Origin: Gordonia alkanivorans NBRC 16433
Lineage (GTDB): Bacteria; Actinomycetota; Actinomycetes; Mycobacteriales; Mycobacteriaceae
Assembly: GCF_000225505.1 (NCBI RefSeq)
Contig: NZ_BACI01000038.1
Span: 1 to 64,000, forward strand
DNA: 64,000 bases
Reading direction: 5' to 3'
The notes beneath the pieces are model-generated. The model had not been told where the DNA came from and ran no database searches. It saw only the letters and a list, made by a program, of their open reading frames with translations. A program made the translations under genes and the position numbers. Below, piece after piece: positions 1-9,892 of this stretch (position 1 is the first letter of the stretch; the number at the start of each line of letters is the position of its first letter).

Positions 1-152
1 GCGGGGTCGGTCGCTTACGCTCCTCGCACCTCAGGGAGCGGGGTCGGTCGCTTACGCTCCTCGCACCTCAGAAGCGGGGTCGGTCGCTTACGCTCCTCGC
101 ACGTCAGGGAGCGGGGTGAGGGTCGTCGCTTGCGCTCCTCGCACTTCATGGA
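1..152. repeat. Tandem repeat, about 37-bp unit, four copies
   Basis: Units start at about 1, 38, 74 and 111. The first three (37, 36 and 37 bp) are nearly identical, each opening GCGGGGTCGGTCGCTTACGC and continuing TCCTCGCAC. The fourth is longer and diverged, and a degenerate remnant begins near 153. The array ends about 40 bp after the stop of the minus-strand nitrate reductase, so it is intergenic. It may start outside the window. Function is unknown; it resembles the short dispersed intergenic repeats of Gordonia/Rhodococcus-type genomes, but I cannot test copy number here. Confidence 0.85.
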
Positions 153-193
153 GCGGGGTGGGTGGGCTTTCTGCATCTCAGGAAGCGAGAGCG

Positions 194-3100
194 TCAGTAG
201 ACGTCCCGCACGTACCGCTTGTCGGCGGCCAGGGCCTTGACGTAGGCCTCGGCGCTCGCGGGGGAGCGGCGACCATGCTGCGCGACAATGCCTTTCAGTG
301 TCGCGTCGACGTCCTTGGCCATCCGGGACGCGTCACCGCAGACGTAGACGTGGGCGCCGTCGTGCAGCCACCGGTAGAGCTCTTCGCCGTGCTCGACCAT
401 GCGGTCCTGGACGTAGATCTTGCGGTCCTGGTCGCGGGAGAAGGCGACGTCGAGGCGGGTCAGCAGGCCGTCGCCGAGCATCGTCGTCAGCTCGTCACGA
501 TAGTAGAAGTCGGTGGCCGAGTACTGTTCGCCGAAGAACAACCAGTTCTTGCCGTTGTGGCCCAACGCCTCCCGCTCGCGGAGGAAGCCGCGGAACGGGG
601 CGATGCCGGTGCCGGGCCCGATCATGATCATCGGGGTGTCGGGATCGGCGGGCGGGCGGAAGTGCGTGGTCGAGGTGACGAAGACCCCGACCTCGGTGTC
701 CTCGGCGTGGTCGGCGAGGAAGGTCGAGCACACGCCGCCGCGCTGGATGCCGCATCGGTTGTAGCGCACCGCATTCACGGTCAGCTGCACCTCGTCGGGG
801 CTTTCCAGCGGACTCGACGAGATCGAATACGACCGTGGGGCCAGCGGTTTGAGGACCGCGAGCCATTCGTCGACGTCGGCGTGGATCGGGCGCTCGGCGA
901 GGACATCCACCGACTGTCGTCCCCAGGACCAGTCGTTGAACGCCTGCTTGTTGCCGGCCGCGACGAGCGTCTTCAGCTCGTCCGAACCGCAACGCTCGCC
1001 GACGAATCGGACGAAATCGGGAGTGACCCGCGCGAACTCGAGCCGTTCGCGCAGTGCCTGGTGCAGGGGCATGTCGTCGCCGCCGACCGTCACCGAGTGT
1101 CCGCCGTCGAGTCCCGTCCGGTCGAGAAACTCGTCGATCAGGGCCGGGTTGTTCAGCGGCCACACGCCGAGCGCGTCACCGGCCTGATAGGTCAAGGTGT
1201 CGGCGGGCAGCCGGAACCCGAAGTTGCGCACGTCCTTCTGCGATCCCTCGGTGTTCAGCTTCACATTGCGCACCAGCGAGGTGACCAGCGGCTTCTTGCG
1301 TGAGTAGGCCGGCGCGGTCCTCACCGACGGTGCTGCCGACGAGTCTGCGGGCTCGCTGACGACGTTGACCCGCTCGTCGGTGACGCCGGAGACGGGCGCG
1401 CGGTTGCCGATGCTGATCGCGCGGATCACCTCGTTGAGCCAGCCGCCCGCGGTCTCCTCGAAGTCCGGTTCGCAGTCGACGCGGTCGACGATCCGACGAC
1501 CACCGAGCTCACCGATCCGTTCGTCGAGTTTGCGCCCGTGGCCGCAGAAGTCGTCGTAGTTCGAGTCGCCGAGGGCGAGCACCGCGTAGTCGACACCGGA
1601 GAGGTCCGGTGCCTCAGCGCCATTCAATGCCTCCCAGAAGGCCGTACCGTTGTCCGGCGGATCACCGTCGCCGGTCGTGGACGTGACGAACAGCGCGGTA
1701 CCCCGCAAGTCGCCGACCTCGACCTCGTCCATCGACTTGGCATCGACGCGGAGCCCGCTCGCCTTCACCCGTTCGGCGGTCTCGGTGGCCAGTTCCTCCG
1801 CGTTGCCCATCTGCGACGCCCACAGCACGGTGATCGTGCCGGTCGACTCCGCCGGCTCCGAAGACTCTTCGCTCGGCGGGGCGACTTCGGTGCGCGCGAA
1901 CATCCCGGCCAGCAGGCCCGACACCCACACTCGGACCTCCGGGCGCAGCGGTGCATCGGCCGGAACCGTGGGAACCTTTGACGGTGCGTCCGGGACCCCG
2001 GCGGCCAGCCCGGCCAGATACAACTGTTCGGTCGATGACAACTCCGGAGAGGTGACGTCCGAAACCTCGAGTGCGACAGCCAACTCGGAAGACCCGGCGA
2101 CCGGCACCACGGCCGGTGTAGACCCGGCGGCCTTTGTCAGCGTCACGGCACACACCTTCAGCTCGGGCTGCCGGGAGAGCGGGTCCACCGCATCAGACGT
2201 GACCGCGTTGATGGAGAGGTGCTCACCGAAGACGTCGTTCCAGTGGAACGGCACGAAGCAGTTCCTGGGACGCACCCGATCGGAGATCCTGGCCGGCAAC
2301 ACCGCTCGTCCACGACGCGACGCCACCTCGACCTTGTCCTTCGCCGCGACACCGATGCGCTCGGCGTCCTCCGGATGGAGTTCGACGAACGGCTCCGGGT
2401 TGAGTTTGTTCAGCTTGGCAACCCGGCCGGTCTTGGTCATCGTGTGCCATTGGTGCGGCAGGCGGCCGGTGTTGAGCAGGAACGGATAGTCGTCGTCCGG
2501 GAGCTCGGCGGGGTCGAGGTGCGGCCGGGCGAAGAACTGCGCGCGGCGTGTGGGTGTGGCGAATGCCAGTCGCGGAGTCGATCCGTCATCGAGACGGTGC
2601 AGCGTCTGGCTCCGGCCGTCGTTCAGATAGCGGATCGGGTTGCGCGCGCCGTCTTCGAGGAGGTCGGCCCCGTCGGACGACGGTGGGCACGGCCATTGCA
2701 TCGGTGCCCGGCGCAGGCCGTCGTAGGTGACGCCGCGCAGGTCGTAACCGGTGTCGGGGTTGGCGAACTGCTTGATCTCGGCGAAGATCTCCTCGGCACT
2801 CGAATAGCTGAAGGCGTCCGCGTAGCCCATCTCGCAGGCGATGCGTGCGATGATCTCCCAGTCGGGGATCGCCTGCCCGGGCGCGTCGAGAGCGGGTTCG
2901 AACAGGGTGAGGTTCCGCTCCGAGTTCACCATGATTCCGGTCGATTCCGACCACAGCGCCGCGGGGAGCACGACGTCGGCGTACTGGTTGCTCTCCGTCT
3001 CGGCGAAGGCGTCCTGCGTGATCACGAGATCGGCGCGTTCGAGTCCTTCGATGACAGTCTTGCGATTGCCGACGGAGGCAACAGGATTGGTGCAGATGAT

Positions 3101-4327
3101 CCAGCAGGCCTTGATCTCGCCATCGGCCATCTTGCGGAACAAGTCGATGGTGCCGCCGCCGACGTCGGTGCGTAGTGTGCCGGCCGGGAGGCCCCACGCG
3201 GTCTCGACGAACGTGCGATCCACCTCGGACAGCACCGACCTCTGGCCGGGCAATCCCGGCCCCATGTAACCCATCTCGCGGCCGCCCATCGCATTCGGCT
3301 GGCCTGTCAAGGAGAACGGTCCGCTGCCGAGTCGGCAGATCGCGCCTGTCGCGAGGTGGAGGTTGATGAGCGCGTTGGTGTTCCAGGTGCCGTGGGTCGA
3401 CTGGTTGAGGCCCATGGTCCAGCAGCTCATCCATTCGCCGGCCTCGCCGATCATCGTGGCCGCGGTACGCAGGTCCTCGGCGGGAATCCCGGTAATGGAT
3501 TCGACGACCTCCGGCGAGTACTGCGCAGCGAAGTCCGGCATCTGCTCGAATCCGTCGGTGAACGACGCGATGAACTCGTCGTCGGTGTGGCCGTCGGAGA
3601 TCAGCAGATGCAGGAGCCCGTTGAGGAAGGCGAGGTCGGTGCCGGATTCGATCTGCAGGAACAGGTCGGCCTTGTCGGCGGTCGCGGTCCGCCGCGGGTC
3701 GACCACGATCAGCTTCGCTCCCGCCTTGACCCGGTCCATCATCCGCAGGAAGAGGATCGGGTGGCAGTCGGCCATGTTCGACCCGATGACCAGGAAGACG
3801 TCGGCGTGGTCGAAGTCCTGGTACGAACCGGGCGGACCGTCGGAGCCGAGCGACAGCTTGTAGCCGGTGCCGGCGCTGGCCATGCACAACCGGGAGTTCG
3901 ACTCGATCTGGTTGGTACCGATGAAACCTTTGGCGAGTTTGTTCGACAGATACTGCGCCTCGAGTGACATCTGACCGGACACGTACAGCGCGACCGCGTC
4001 GGGGCCGTGATCGTCGACGATGGCGCGCAACCGGCGCGCGGTGTCGGTGAGGACCGCGTCGAGGTCGCCGCGGCGTAGCTGACCGCCGCGGTCGTCGCGG
4101 ACGAGGGGAGCGTCGAGCCGTCCGCCGGCGGCGAGCATGTCGGCGGTGGTCGATCCCTTGGTGCACAGCCGGCCGAAGTTCGTGGGGTGATCGCCGCGCC
4201 CGACGGTCTTGACCAGCCCGCCGGAGTCGTCGAGCCGCATCTCCATACCGCAGCCGACGCCGCAGTAGGCGCACAGGGACATGACCGATCGGGACATGAC
4301 GGGGTGCGTGGGGGGTGAGGCGGTCAC
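194..4327 (-). CDS. Assimilatory nitrate reductase fused to flavodoxin/FNR reductase
   Basis: Predicted single-polypeptide cytoplasmic nitrate-to-nitrite reductase that carries its own NADPH electron supply. Residues 1-60 hold a [4Fe-4S] site (C19, C22, C26, C55 in CAYCGVGC...LCTKG). A molybdopterin oxidoreductase domain runs to about 720, including its C-terminal dinucleotide-binding part. A flavodoxin domain starts near 840 ([16 protein letters not shown]). A CysJ-like FAD/NADPH domain fills about 1010-1377 ([34 protein letters not shown], terminal KRYVRDVY). Actinobacterial proteins of this layout are annotated as bifunctional nitrate reductase/sulfite reductase flavoprotein. Nitrate is the likelier substrate, because the N-terminus is NasC-like and no siroheme domain is present. 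The GTG start is uncertain: ATGs at residues 11 and 16 also precede the Cys motif. No nirBD or nitrate transporter gene is adjacent. Confidence 0.9.
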   Translation of the reverse strand: MTASPPTHPVMSRSVMSLCAYCGVGCGMEMRLDDSGGLVKTVGRGDHPTNFGRLCTKGSTTADMLAAGGRLDAPLVRDDRGGQLRRGDLDAVLTDTARRLRAIVDDHGPDAVALYVSGQMSLEAQYLSNKLAKGFIGTNQIESNSRLCMASAGTGYKLSLGSDGPPGSYQDFDHADVFLVIGSNMADCHPILFLRMMDRVKAGAKLIVVDPRRTATADKADLFLQIESGTDLAFLNGLLHLLISDGHTDDEFIASFTDGFEQMPDFAAQYSPEVVESITGIPAEDLRTAATMIGEAGEWMSCWTMGLNQSTHGTWNTNALINLHLATGAICRLGSGPFSLTGQPNAMGGREMGYMGPGLPGQRSVLSEVDRTFVETAWGLPAGTLRTDVGGGTIDLFRKMADGEIKACWIICTNPVASVGNRKTVIEGLERADLVITQDAFAETESNQYADVVLPAALWSESTGIMVNSERNLTLFEPALDAPGQAIPDWEIIARIACEMGYADAFSYSSAEEIFAEIKQFANPDTGYDLRGVTYDGLRRAPMQWPCPPSSDGADLLEDGARNPIRYLNDGRSQTLHRLDDGSTPRLAFATPTRRAQFFARPHLDPAELPDDDYPFLLNTGRLPHQWHTMTKTGRVAKLNKLNPEPFVELHPEDAERIGVAAKDKVEVASRRGRAVLPARISDRVRPRNCFVPFHWNDVFGEHLSINAVTSDAVDPLSRQPELKVCAVTLTKAAGSTPAVVPVAGSSELAVALEVSDVTSPELSSTEQLYLAGLAAGVPDAPSKVPTVPADAPLRPEVRVWVSGLLAGMFARTEVAPPSEESSEPAESTGTITVLWASQMGNAEELATETAERVKASGLRVDAKSMDEVEVGDLRGTALFVTSTTGDGDPPDNGTAFWEALNGAEAPDLSGVDYAVLALGDSNYDDFCGHGRKLDERIGELGGRRIVDRVDCEPDFEETAGGWLNEVIRAISIGNRAPVSGVTDERVNVVSEPADSSAAPSVRTAPAYSRKKPLVTSLVRNVKLNTEGSQKDVRNFGFRLPADTLTYQAGDALGVWPLNNPALIDEFLDRTGLDGGHSVTVGGDDMPLHQALRERLEFARVTPDFVRFVGERCGSDELKTLVAAGNKQAFNDWSWGRQSVDVLAERPIHADVDEWLAVLKPLAPRSYSISSSPLESPDEVQLTVNAVRYNRCGIQRGGVCSTFLADHAEDTEVGVFVTSTTHFRPPADPDTPMIMIGPGTGIAPFRGFLREREALGHNGKNWLFFGEQYSATDFYYRDELTTMLGDGLLTRLDVAFSRDQDRKIYVQDRMVEHGEELYRWLHDGAHVYVCGDASRMAKDVDATLKGIVAQHGRRSPASAEAYVKALAADKRYVRDVY

Positions 4328-4477
4328 GGTTCCAGCGTCGAAGTCGGATGTTTCGCAACCCGAAGGCCGGCGTTACGCAACCATCAACTTGATCTCACAG
4401 TCGATGGTCACTGGCGTGAAGGCGGGAGAAACTGCAGGTCGCGCGCAATTCCGAGACCGGATGGTCCGTGTTGCGGC

Positions 4478-4496
4478 GTTGCTCAGGCGGATCTCA
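4478..4496 (+). promoter_or_regulatory. Candidate MprA box upstream of mprA
   Basis: Two loosely matching 8-bp direct repeats (TGCTCAGG and ATCTCAGC) are separated by 3 bp, 26 bp before the mprA start codon. Mycobacterial MprA is described as binding a 19-bp site made of two such repeats and as autoregulating. The spacing fits; sequence identity to the mycobacterial box is from memory, so the assignment is tentative. Confidence 0.4.
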
Positions 4497-4521
4497 GCCG
4501 AGGCGGATAAGACTGTATGCC

Positions 4522-5208
4522 ATGCGCATCCTCGTGGTTGATGACGACCGGGCGGTCCGGGAGTCGTTGCGGCGGTCGCTCACCTTCAACGGATACACCG
4601 TCGAGACAGCGGGCGACGGCATCGAGGCACTCGAGAAGATCCTCGCCGATCGTCCCGACGTCGTCATCCTCGACGTCATGATGCCGCGACTCGACGGCCT
4701 CGAGGTGTGCCGCCGACTCCGTTCTGCCGGTGACGACCTGCCGATCCTGGTGCTGACCGCCCGGGACTCGGTGTCCGAGCGGGTCTCCGGGCTCGACGCC
4801 GGCGCCGACGACTATCTGCCGAAACCGTTCGCACTCGAAGAGTTGCTCGCACGGTTGCGGGCGCTGTTGCGTCGCGCGGCACCTGAAGGCGACATCGACT
4901 CGGAGACGCTCACCTTCGCGGACCTGTCGCTCGACCCGGTGACGCGTGACGTGACCCGTGGTGAGCGGCCGATCAGCCTTACACGCACCGAGTTCGCCCT
5001 GCTCGAGATGTTGATGGCCAACCCGCGTCGGGTGCTGTCCCGAAGCCGCATCCTCGAGGAGGTGTGGGGATACGACTTCCCGACCTCGGGTAATGCCCTC
5101 GAGGTCTATGTCGGCTACCTGCGCCGCAAGACCGAGGCCGACGGCGAGTCGCGACTCATCCACACCGTGCGCGGCGTCGGATACGTGCTGCGGGAGACCC
5201 CGCCCTAG
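4522..5208 (+). CDS. mprA: Response regulator MprA
   Basis: OmpR-family response regulator of the MprAB envelope-stress system. The receiver domain (residues 1-120) has the acidic pocket VVDDD, the phosphoacceptor Asp in [10 protein letters not shown], and the conserved Lys in YLPKPF. The C-terminal winged helix (about 135-228) carries [12 protein letters not shown] and ends [13 protein letters not shown], nearly identical to mycobacterial MprA. ATG 4522 is chosen because the protein then opens MRILVVDDD as in the family; an upstream in-frame ATG at 4468 would add 18 unrelated residues. The TAG stop overlaps the GTG of mprB, so the two are translationally coupled. A candidate autoregulatory box lies just upstream. 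Confidence 0.96.
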   Translation: MRILVVDDDRAVRESLRRSLTFNGYTVETAGDGIEALEKILADRPDVVILDVMMPRLDGLEVCRRLRSAGDDLPILVLTARDSVSERVSGLDAGADDYLPKPFALEELLARLRALLRRAAPEGDIDSETLTFADLSLDPVTRDVTRGERPISLTRTEFALLEMLMANPRRVLSRSRILEEVWGYDFPTSGNALEVYVGYLRRKTEADGESRLIHTVRGVGYVLRETPP

Positions 5209-6797
5209 TGTCGTCGCCCTCGCGGATGCGCGACCACCTGACCCGTATGCTCGCCGGCGGTCCCGGTTCGTCCGGGGAGAAGGGGGCGTCCGGGGAGAAG
5301 GAGATGCGGGCGCCGATGCCGTTGACGCGGGCGGTGTCCCTGCGTTCGCGTGTCACGATCCTGTCGGCGACCGTCGTGCTGGTGTCGGTGAGTCTGATGG
5401 CCGCGGCCGCCTACTTCGTGGTGTACCGGGCGATGTACAACGAGGTCGACCAGCAGTTGGAGAGCCGTGCCGACGGCATGGCGGCTCTGGCGCGCGCCGG
5501 TGTGCTCCGCAACCAGCCCGAGCAGCTGGTGGCGGGAACCGTGTTCTCGACGAACATCTCGGTCGCCCTCGTGACCCCGAGCGGTCAGACGTACCTCATC
5601 GGGCAGGTCCCGTTCGAGGACCCCGAGCGCGAGATCGTGCGGTCGCCGTCGGTTCCCGGAACCAATCCGCTGAGCCTGCGCACCACCCGCAATCAGCGCG
5701 TGCTGACGCGGAAACTCGACGACGGCAACACCCTTGTCCTGGCGCAGAGTCTCATCCAGACCGATCGCGTTCTCAAACGCCTGGCCTGGGTGCTGCTCGT
5801 GGTCGGTTGTGGCGGAGTGGCTTTGGCGGCTCTCGCCGGCACAACGGTCGGACGTGCCGGCCTGAGACCGGTTGCCCGGCTGAACCGGGCCGTCGAACGA
5901 GTCGCGCGAACGAACGACCTGACACCCATACCGGTGACCGGCAACGACGAATTGGCCAAGCTCACCGCGAGTTTCAACGCGATGCTCCGGGCACTCGCCG
6001 AATCCCGGGACCGCCAGGCACGTCTCGTCGCCGATGCCGGACATGAACTGCGAACCCCGTTGACCTCCTTGCGCACCAACCTCGAACTGCTGATCGCGGC
6101 GAGCAGGCCGGGTGCACCGGCCGTCCCCGAGCAGGACATGGTCGACCTGCGCGCCGACGTCATGGCCCAGATCGAGGAATTGTCCACGCTGGTGGGCGAT
6201 CTCGTCGACCTCGCCCGCGAGGACGCCCCCGAGGTGGTGTACGAGGAAGTCGACCTCGCGGAGATCATCGAGCAGGCCCTCGAACGTGTCCGACGCCGCC
6301 GCAACGACATCGAATTCGAGCTTGACCTGTCGCCCTGGTACATCTTCGGTGAACAGCACGGACTGTCCCGCGCGGTACTGAATGTGTTGGACAACGCGGC
6401 GAAATGGAGTCCGCCGGGGACATCGGTGGCCGTCGGGCTGACGCAGACCGGGATGTCCACCGCGCAGCTCACCGTCGCCGACGCCGGTCCCGGGATTCCC
6501 GAGGAGGACCGTGGTCTCGTCTTCGAACGCTTCTATCGTTCGACGCAATCGAGGTCGATGCCGGGATCCGGTCTGGGCCTGGCGATCGTGCGGCAGGTCG
6601 TCGAACGTCATGGTGGCACCGTCGTGGCCGACACGTCGCCGCGCGGCGGTGCACTCATCCGGATGACTTTGCCGCCGGGCAACTCCCGCGGAACCATCTC
6701 CGCAAGTGATTCGTCAATAAGGGTGAAGCGCCGTGCATCGGCGGGTCACGACGGCCGTCGTCCACATCATCGACAGCTGTGCGGTTACCCGGTGTGA
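5208..6797 (+). CDS. mprB: Sensor histidine kinase MprB
   Basis: Membrane sensor kinase partnering MprA. TM1 lies near residues 48-70 (VTILSATVVLVSVSLMAAAA). An extracytoplasmic sensor domain follows to about 180, then TM2 (LAWVLLVVGCGGVALAALAG) and a HAMP region (GLRPVARLNRAVERVA). The H-box is DAGHELRTPLTSLRTN, and the ATPase has N, G1 and G2 boxes (NVLDNAAKWSPPG, DAGPGIP, GSGLGLAIV). The start is GTG overlapping the mprA stop (TAGTG). The first 35 residues are poorly conserved, so an internal ATG is possible. In mycobacteria MprAB responds to envelope damage and controls sigE and pepD; the adjacent pepD suggests the same here. Confidence 0.95.
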   Translation: MSSPSRMRDHLTRMLAGGPGSSGEKGASGEKEMRAPMPLTRAVSLRSRVTILSATVVLVSVSLMAAAAYFVVYRAMYNEVDQQLESRADGMAALARAGVLRNQPEQLVAGTVFSTNISVALVTPSGQTYLIGQVPFEDPEREIVRSPSVPGTNPLSLRTTRNQRVLTRKLDDGNTLVLAQSLIQTDRVLKRLAWVLLVVGCGGVALAALAGTTVGRAGLRPVARLNRAVERVARTNDLTPIPVTGNDELAKLTASFNAMLRALAESRDRQARLVADAGHELRTPLTSLRTNLELLIAASRPGAPAVPEQDMVDLRADVMAQIEELSTLVGDLVDLAREDAPEVVYEEVDLAEIIEQALERVRRRRNDIEFELDLSPWYIFGEQHGLSRAVLNVLDNAAKWSPPGTSVAVGLTQTGMSTAQLTVADAGPGIPEEDRGLVFERFYRSTQSRSMPGSGLGLAIVRQVVERHGGTVVADTSPRGGALIRMTLPPGNSRGTISASDSSIRVKRRASAGHDGRRPHHRQLCGYPV

Positions 6798-6957
6798 CCT
6801 GCCCATCGATCCCATAGGGTTGACCAAGGCGCTGTGCGGGACGCCGGTCGAGTGGTTTCGGCCGACAAACCCGAGCGAAGTGAACCTTGCCGGCACAGGG
6901 CCGGCGGAGACCACCGAGCCGGCTGTGTGCCGGTCAGACGACGAGGAAGAGACGAAG

Positions 6958-8433
6958 ATGACGACTGGCGGTTCGCAGGGTGGCGGTCCGTACGGGGGTG
7001 GCCAGCACGGTCAGCACGACGCTGGCCGGTCGAACGGGGGCAGCGCTCCCTCCACACCATCGGGCTCTGAGTCACCGACGCAGTCCTACAGCGGCCAGGG
7101 CACTCCAGGGCCGGCCTCAGGGGCATTCCCCTCGCAGGGCGGCCGGCCCGTCTTCGGCGGCAACAACGCACCCACGTCTGTCTACGGCAACCCGGGAACC
7201 AGTCCTTTTCCTCCGCAGGCCCCGTATGGCGGGCCCGGCGCCGGCAATGCCTACCCGCAGCCCGCGTTCGGCGGGTCGGGTGGCAACCCGCCGCCCCAGG
7301 CGGCGAAGAACAAGGGCGGCGGACGCCTGGCCGCACTCGGCGCCGGTGCGCTGGTGGTCGCGCTTGTCGCCGGTGGTGCCGGCGGTGCGATCGGTTACAC
7401 ACTGGCCGACGGTTCCGACGGGTCGTCGAGCAGCAGCACGAGCAGCGGCCCGCTCGGCGGCGACCCCAAGGCGAACGGGAACACCGCGCCCGTCGAGGCA
7501 CCGGCCGGCTCGGTCCAGGAGGTGGCCGCCCGCGTGCTCCCGTCGGTGGTCTCCATCGAGGTCGCCTCGGGCGGCGCGCTGGGCTCGGGATCGGGGGTCG
7601 TCCTGACCGAGGACGGCGTCATCATGACCAACAATCACGTCGTGAGCGCCGGCGGCAACGGCCCCGCGGCCAGGGTCGCGGTCAACTTCTCCGACGGTTC
7701 GCGTGCGCAGGCCCGGGTGCTGGGCGCCGACCCGATCTCCGACATCGCGGTGATCAAGGTCGACCGGAACGATCTGACCCCGGTCACGGTCGGTAACTCG
7801 AACAACCTGGCGGTGGGGCAGGACGTCATCGCCATCGGTTCCCCGCTCGGCCTGGCCGGGACTGTCACCACGGGCATCATCAGCGCCTTGAACCGACCGG
7901 TCCTGACCTCGCGCGATCCGGGCACCAACACCACCTCGGTGATCGACGCCATCCAGACCGACGCCGCGATCAATCCCGGCAACTCGGGCGGTGCGCTCGT
8001 CAACGCCAGGGGAGCGCTGGTCGGCATCAACACTGCCATCGCCACCCTCGGTGGAGGCGAGGAACAGGCCGGTGGCAGCATCGGACTCGGGTTCGCGATC
8101 CCCATCGATCAGGCGATCCGCGTGGCCAAACAGCTCGAGTCCACGGGTAGGGCCAGCCACGCCAACATCGGTGTGTCCGTGCGTCCGAGTGGTGACTCCG
8201 ACACGCCCGGCGCCGTCGTCACCGATGTGACCCCGGGAGGTCCGGCAGCGACCGCGGGTATCCCGAAGAATGCGGTCATCACGAAGGTCGACGACCGTCC
8301 GATCGCGTCGGGAGACGCTCTGGTGGCGGCCATCCGGTCGCACGCGCCGGGGGACACGGTCACCGTGACCTACTCCGATGGCGGGAACAGCAAGACCGCG
8401 CAGGTCAAGCTGGGCACGCTCGAGGTGAAGTGA
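6958..8433 (+). CDS. pepD: HtrA-like serine protease PepD
   Basis: Membrane-anchored envelope quality-control protease. ATG 6958 follows a purine-rich site (GAGGAAGAGACGAAG) and gives 491 residues. The Gly/Pro/Ser/Gln-rich cytoplasmic N-terminus (about 1-115) precedes one TM segment (LAALGAGALVVALVAGGAGG). The trypsin-like domain shows the triad His in MTNNHVV, Asp in DPISDIAVIK and Ser in NPGNSGGALV. A single PDZ domain (about 395-480) contains GVSVRPSG and PGGPAATAGI. A 160-bp gap separates it from mprB, so it may have its own stress promoter, as pepD does in mycobacteria. Confidence 0.95.
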   Translation: MTTGGSQGGGPYGGGQHGQHDAGRSNGGSAPSTPSGSESPTQSYSGQGTPGPASGAFPSQGGRPVFGGNNAPTSVYGNPGTSPFPPQAPYGGPGAGNAYPQPAFGGSGGNPPPQAAKNKGGGRLAALGAGALVVALVAGGAGGAIGYTLADGSDGSSSSSTSSGPLGGDPKANGNTAPVEAPAGSVQEVAARVLPSVVSIEVASGGALGSGSGVVLTEDGVIMTNNHVVSAGGNGPAARVAVNFSDGSRAQARVLGADPISDIAVIKVDRNDLTPVTVGNSNNLAVGQDVIAIGSPLGLAGTVTTGIISALNRPVLTSRDPGTNTTSVIDAIQTDAAINPGNSGGALVNARGALVGINTAIATLGGGEEQAGGSIGLGFAIPIDQAIRVAKQLESTGRASHANIGVSVRPSGDSDTPGAVVTDVTPGGPAATAGIPKNAVITKVDDRPIASGDALVAAIRSHAPGDTVTVTYSDGGNSKTAQVKLGTLEVK

Positions 8434-8486
8434 CGCGCTGCGCGTCCGCCCGCGAGTACGAATCGCACAACTACAGAGCGCACCAC

Positions 8487-8505
8487 GACCGTCCATCGGA
8501 CGGTC
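8487..8505 (+). other. Small hairpin between pepD and moaB2
   Basis: Perfect 8-bp inverted repeat GACCGTCC-ATC-GGACGGTC, 26 bp before the moaB2 start, without a clear T-run. It could be a weak attenuator or mRNA end of pepD. Confidence 0.35.
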
Positions 8506-8530
8506 CGAGAAGATAGAGAAAGGGCCTGCC

Positions 8531-9196
8531 ATGACTTACGCCGGATCCCCCGTTCCCGGAAACCCCGCCATCTCCGGCGACACCGACGAAGGGCAGTCCC
8601 TGGACGTCCGTCTCGCTGGTGATCCGGGTCAGGTCGATCCGGCCGACGTGGTGGCCGCCGACGCCGCCGCGCGGGAGTTCGTTGCGCGCCACGAGCAGGC
8701 CACCCACCGGCCGCAGGGCGAGGAGATCGGCCGGGCACTCGTCGTCGTCGTCGACGACGAGGCGGCGCACGGAGAGGACCAGCGTCTGCTCGGGCCGCTC
8801 GTCGGTGAACTGCTCGCCGAGGCGGGGTTCCATGTCGATGCGGCCGTTGTCGTATCCGGCGACGAGGTGGAGATCCGCAACGCACTGAACACCGCGGTGA
8901 TCGGTGGCGTCGATCTGGTGGTGTCGGTCGGCGGGGTGGGTGTCGGCGCCCGCGACGTCACCCCGGAGGCCACCGAGCCCCTGCTCGATCGCCGGCTCCG
9001 CGGCATCGAGGAGGCGGTCCGCAGTTCCGGTCTCGCCGCCGGCGCGACGGACGGCGGACTTTCGCGCGGGCTGGCCGGAATCTCCGGGCAGACGTTAGTC
9101 GTCAATCTGGCCAATTCCCGCGCCGCGGTGCGCGACGGAATGGCGACCGCGGCACCACTCGCCAAATATGTGATCGAGTCCATAAGTGAATTCTGA
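8531..9196 (+). CDS. moaB2: MoaB2/MogA-like molybdopterin adenylyltransferase family protein
   Basis: MPT-binding (MoCF) domain protein, about residues 65-215, with the signature VVSVGGVGVGARDVTPEAT and the distal SRGLAGISGQTLVVNLANS. This family adenylylates molybdopterin on the way to molybdenum cofactor. The closest remembered relative is mycobacterial MoaB2, which follows pepD in the same order. The first 65 residues extend beyond the usual domain. Expression is probably linked to pepD or driven from the 97-bp gap. The molybdoenzyme at the start of the window is a plausible local consumer of cofactor, but this is inference. Confidence 0.85.
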   Translation: MTYAGSPVPGNPAISGDTDEGQSLDVRLAGDPGQVDPADVVAADAAAREFVARHEQATHRPQGEEIGRALVVVVDDEAAHGEDQRLLGPLVGELLAEAGFHVDAAVVVSGDEVEIRNALNTAVIGGVDLVVSVGGVGVGARDVTPEATEPLLDRRLRGIEEAVRSSGLAAGATDGGLSRGLAGISGQTLVVNLANSRAAVRDGMATAAPLAKYVIESISEF

Positions 9197-9332
9197 TTAT
9201 GGCCGCGATTACTCGTCTCGAGTACTGTTGAGCAAGGCTAAGGATCTCCCGGAACACAGGGACGATCGACCGACCGGAAACGGGGCGTCCCGTCCGCCGG
9301 CGGCTGACCGTGAGCACCCCGGAAAACGACCG

Positions 9333-9500
9333 ATGAGCAGTAGCGATGACGCTGCTGCTCGTCGTGCTGCACGGCGGGCGAAGCTCGATTCCGTGTTCGG
9401 TGACGACCTCCCGGATCTCACCACAGACGAGTGTGGCGAAGATCACAAAGGCCACTCTCAGGATTGGTTCGAAGCGCAGCGCCCGCCTCATTACGAGTGA
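9333..9500 (+). CDS. Small conserved-type protein with C-terminal RPPHYE motif (55 aa)
   Basis: Short acidic/basic protein of unknown function. It begins MSSSDDAAARRAARRAKLD and ends QDWFEAQRPPHYE. A terminal W-x(3-6)-RPPH(Y/H/W) tail recurs in small actinobacterial hypothetical proteins, which supports a real gene. ATG 9333 has GGAAAA 6 nt upstream. A longer in-frame reading from 9186 would overlap the moaB2 end and adds a low-complexity N-terminus, so I reject it. No transmembrane segment or signal peptide is visible. Confidence 0.6.
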   Translation: MSSSDDAAARRAARRAKLDSVFGDDLPDLTTDECGEDHKGHSQDWFEAQRPPHYE

Positions 9501-9892
9501 AATGCGACTTCTTCTACATAGCCGCATCAGCGTGTTTATCTACCGTTAACTTTGGTCCGTTGATGGATCACGTATTCGATATTTGTGATGCTGCGTCTCC
9601 AGTTCGTGACACGGCTGAGTCCAGCTGTTGCCTGTTCTGAGACCCCTCCGATAACGTTCGGCTCGACAACGCTCGGTGCCCCCGTAAAGGGGACATGAGC
9701 AGTGTCCTGCGATCTGTCGCGAGTGACGACGCAGCAGTGACCAGGAATTCGATGAATCCTCAACGGAAGCTAAGTAGTGCGTCAGAGCATGCTGAGCACC
9801 ACCGTGGGGAGCACATCGAACGTCGAGGTCATGACTTGCGGATGTGAATGCATTCCGCGGGGGTAACAGCCGAATCCTGTGAGAGGGAACGA
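9501..9892. other. AT-richer intergenic region upstream of porin genes
   Basis: About 390 bp, noticeably richer in A+T than the surroundings. It presumably contains the promoter and 5' leader of the porin pair. I see a small hairpin near 9679-9694 (cccccgtaaagggg) and one possible short ORF at 9752-9847. No larger gene is recognisable. Confidence 0.5.
9752..9847 (+). CDS. Possible 31-codon leader ORF upstream of the first porin
   Basis: ATG 9752 with AGGA 6 nt upstream opens a 31-residue frame starting MNPQRKLSSASEH and rich in His and Arg. It ends 45 bp before the porin start. No homology is recognised. It could be a chance ORF or a short upstream reading frame in the porin leader. It is listed only because the spacing and Shine-Dalgarno site are reasonable. 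Confidence 0.2.
   Translation: MNPQRKLSSASEHAEHHRGEHIERRGHDLRM

Noticed and set aside
116..1303. Long plus-strand frame opposite the nitrate reductase
   Set aside because: High-GC shadow frame: no domain, no ribosome-binding site, fully antisense to a well-supported gene.
2586..4358. 590-codon minus-strand frame overlapping the nitrate reductase
   Set aside because: Out-of-phase frame rich in Arg/His/Pro without any family signature.
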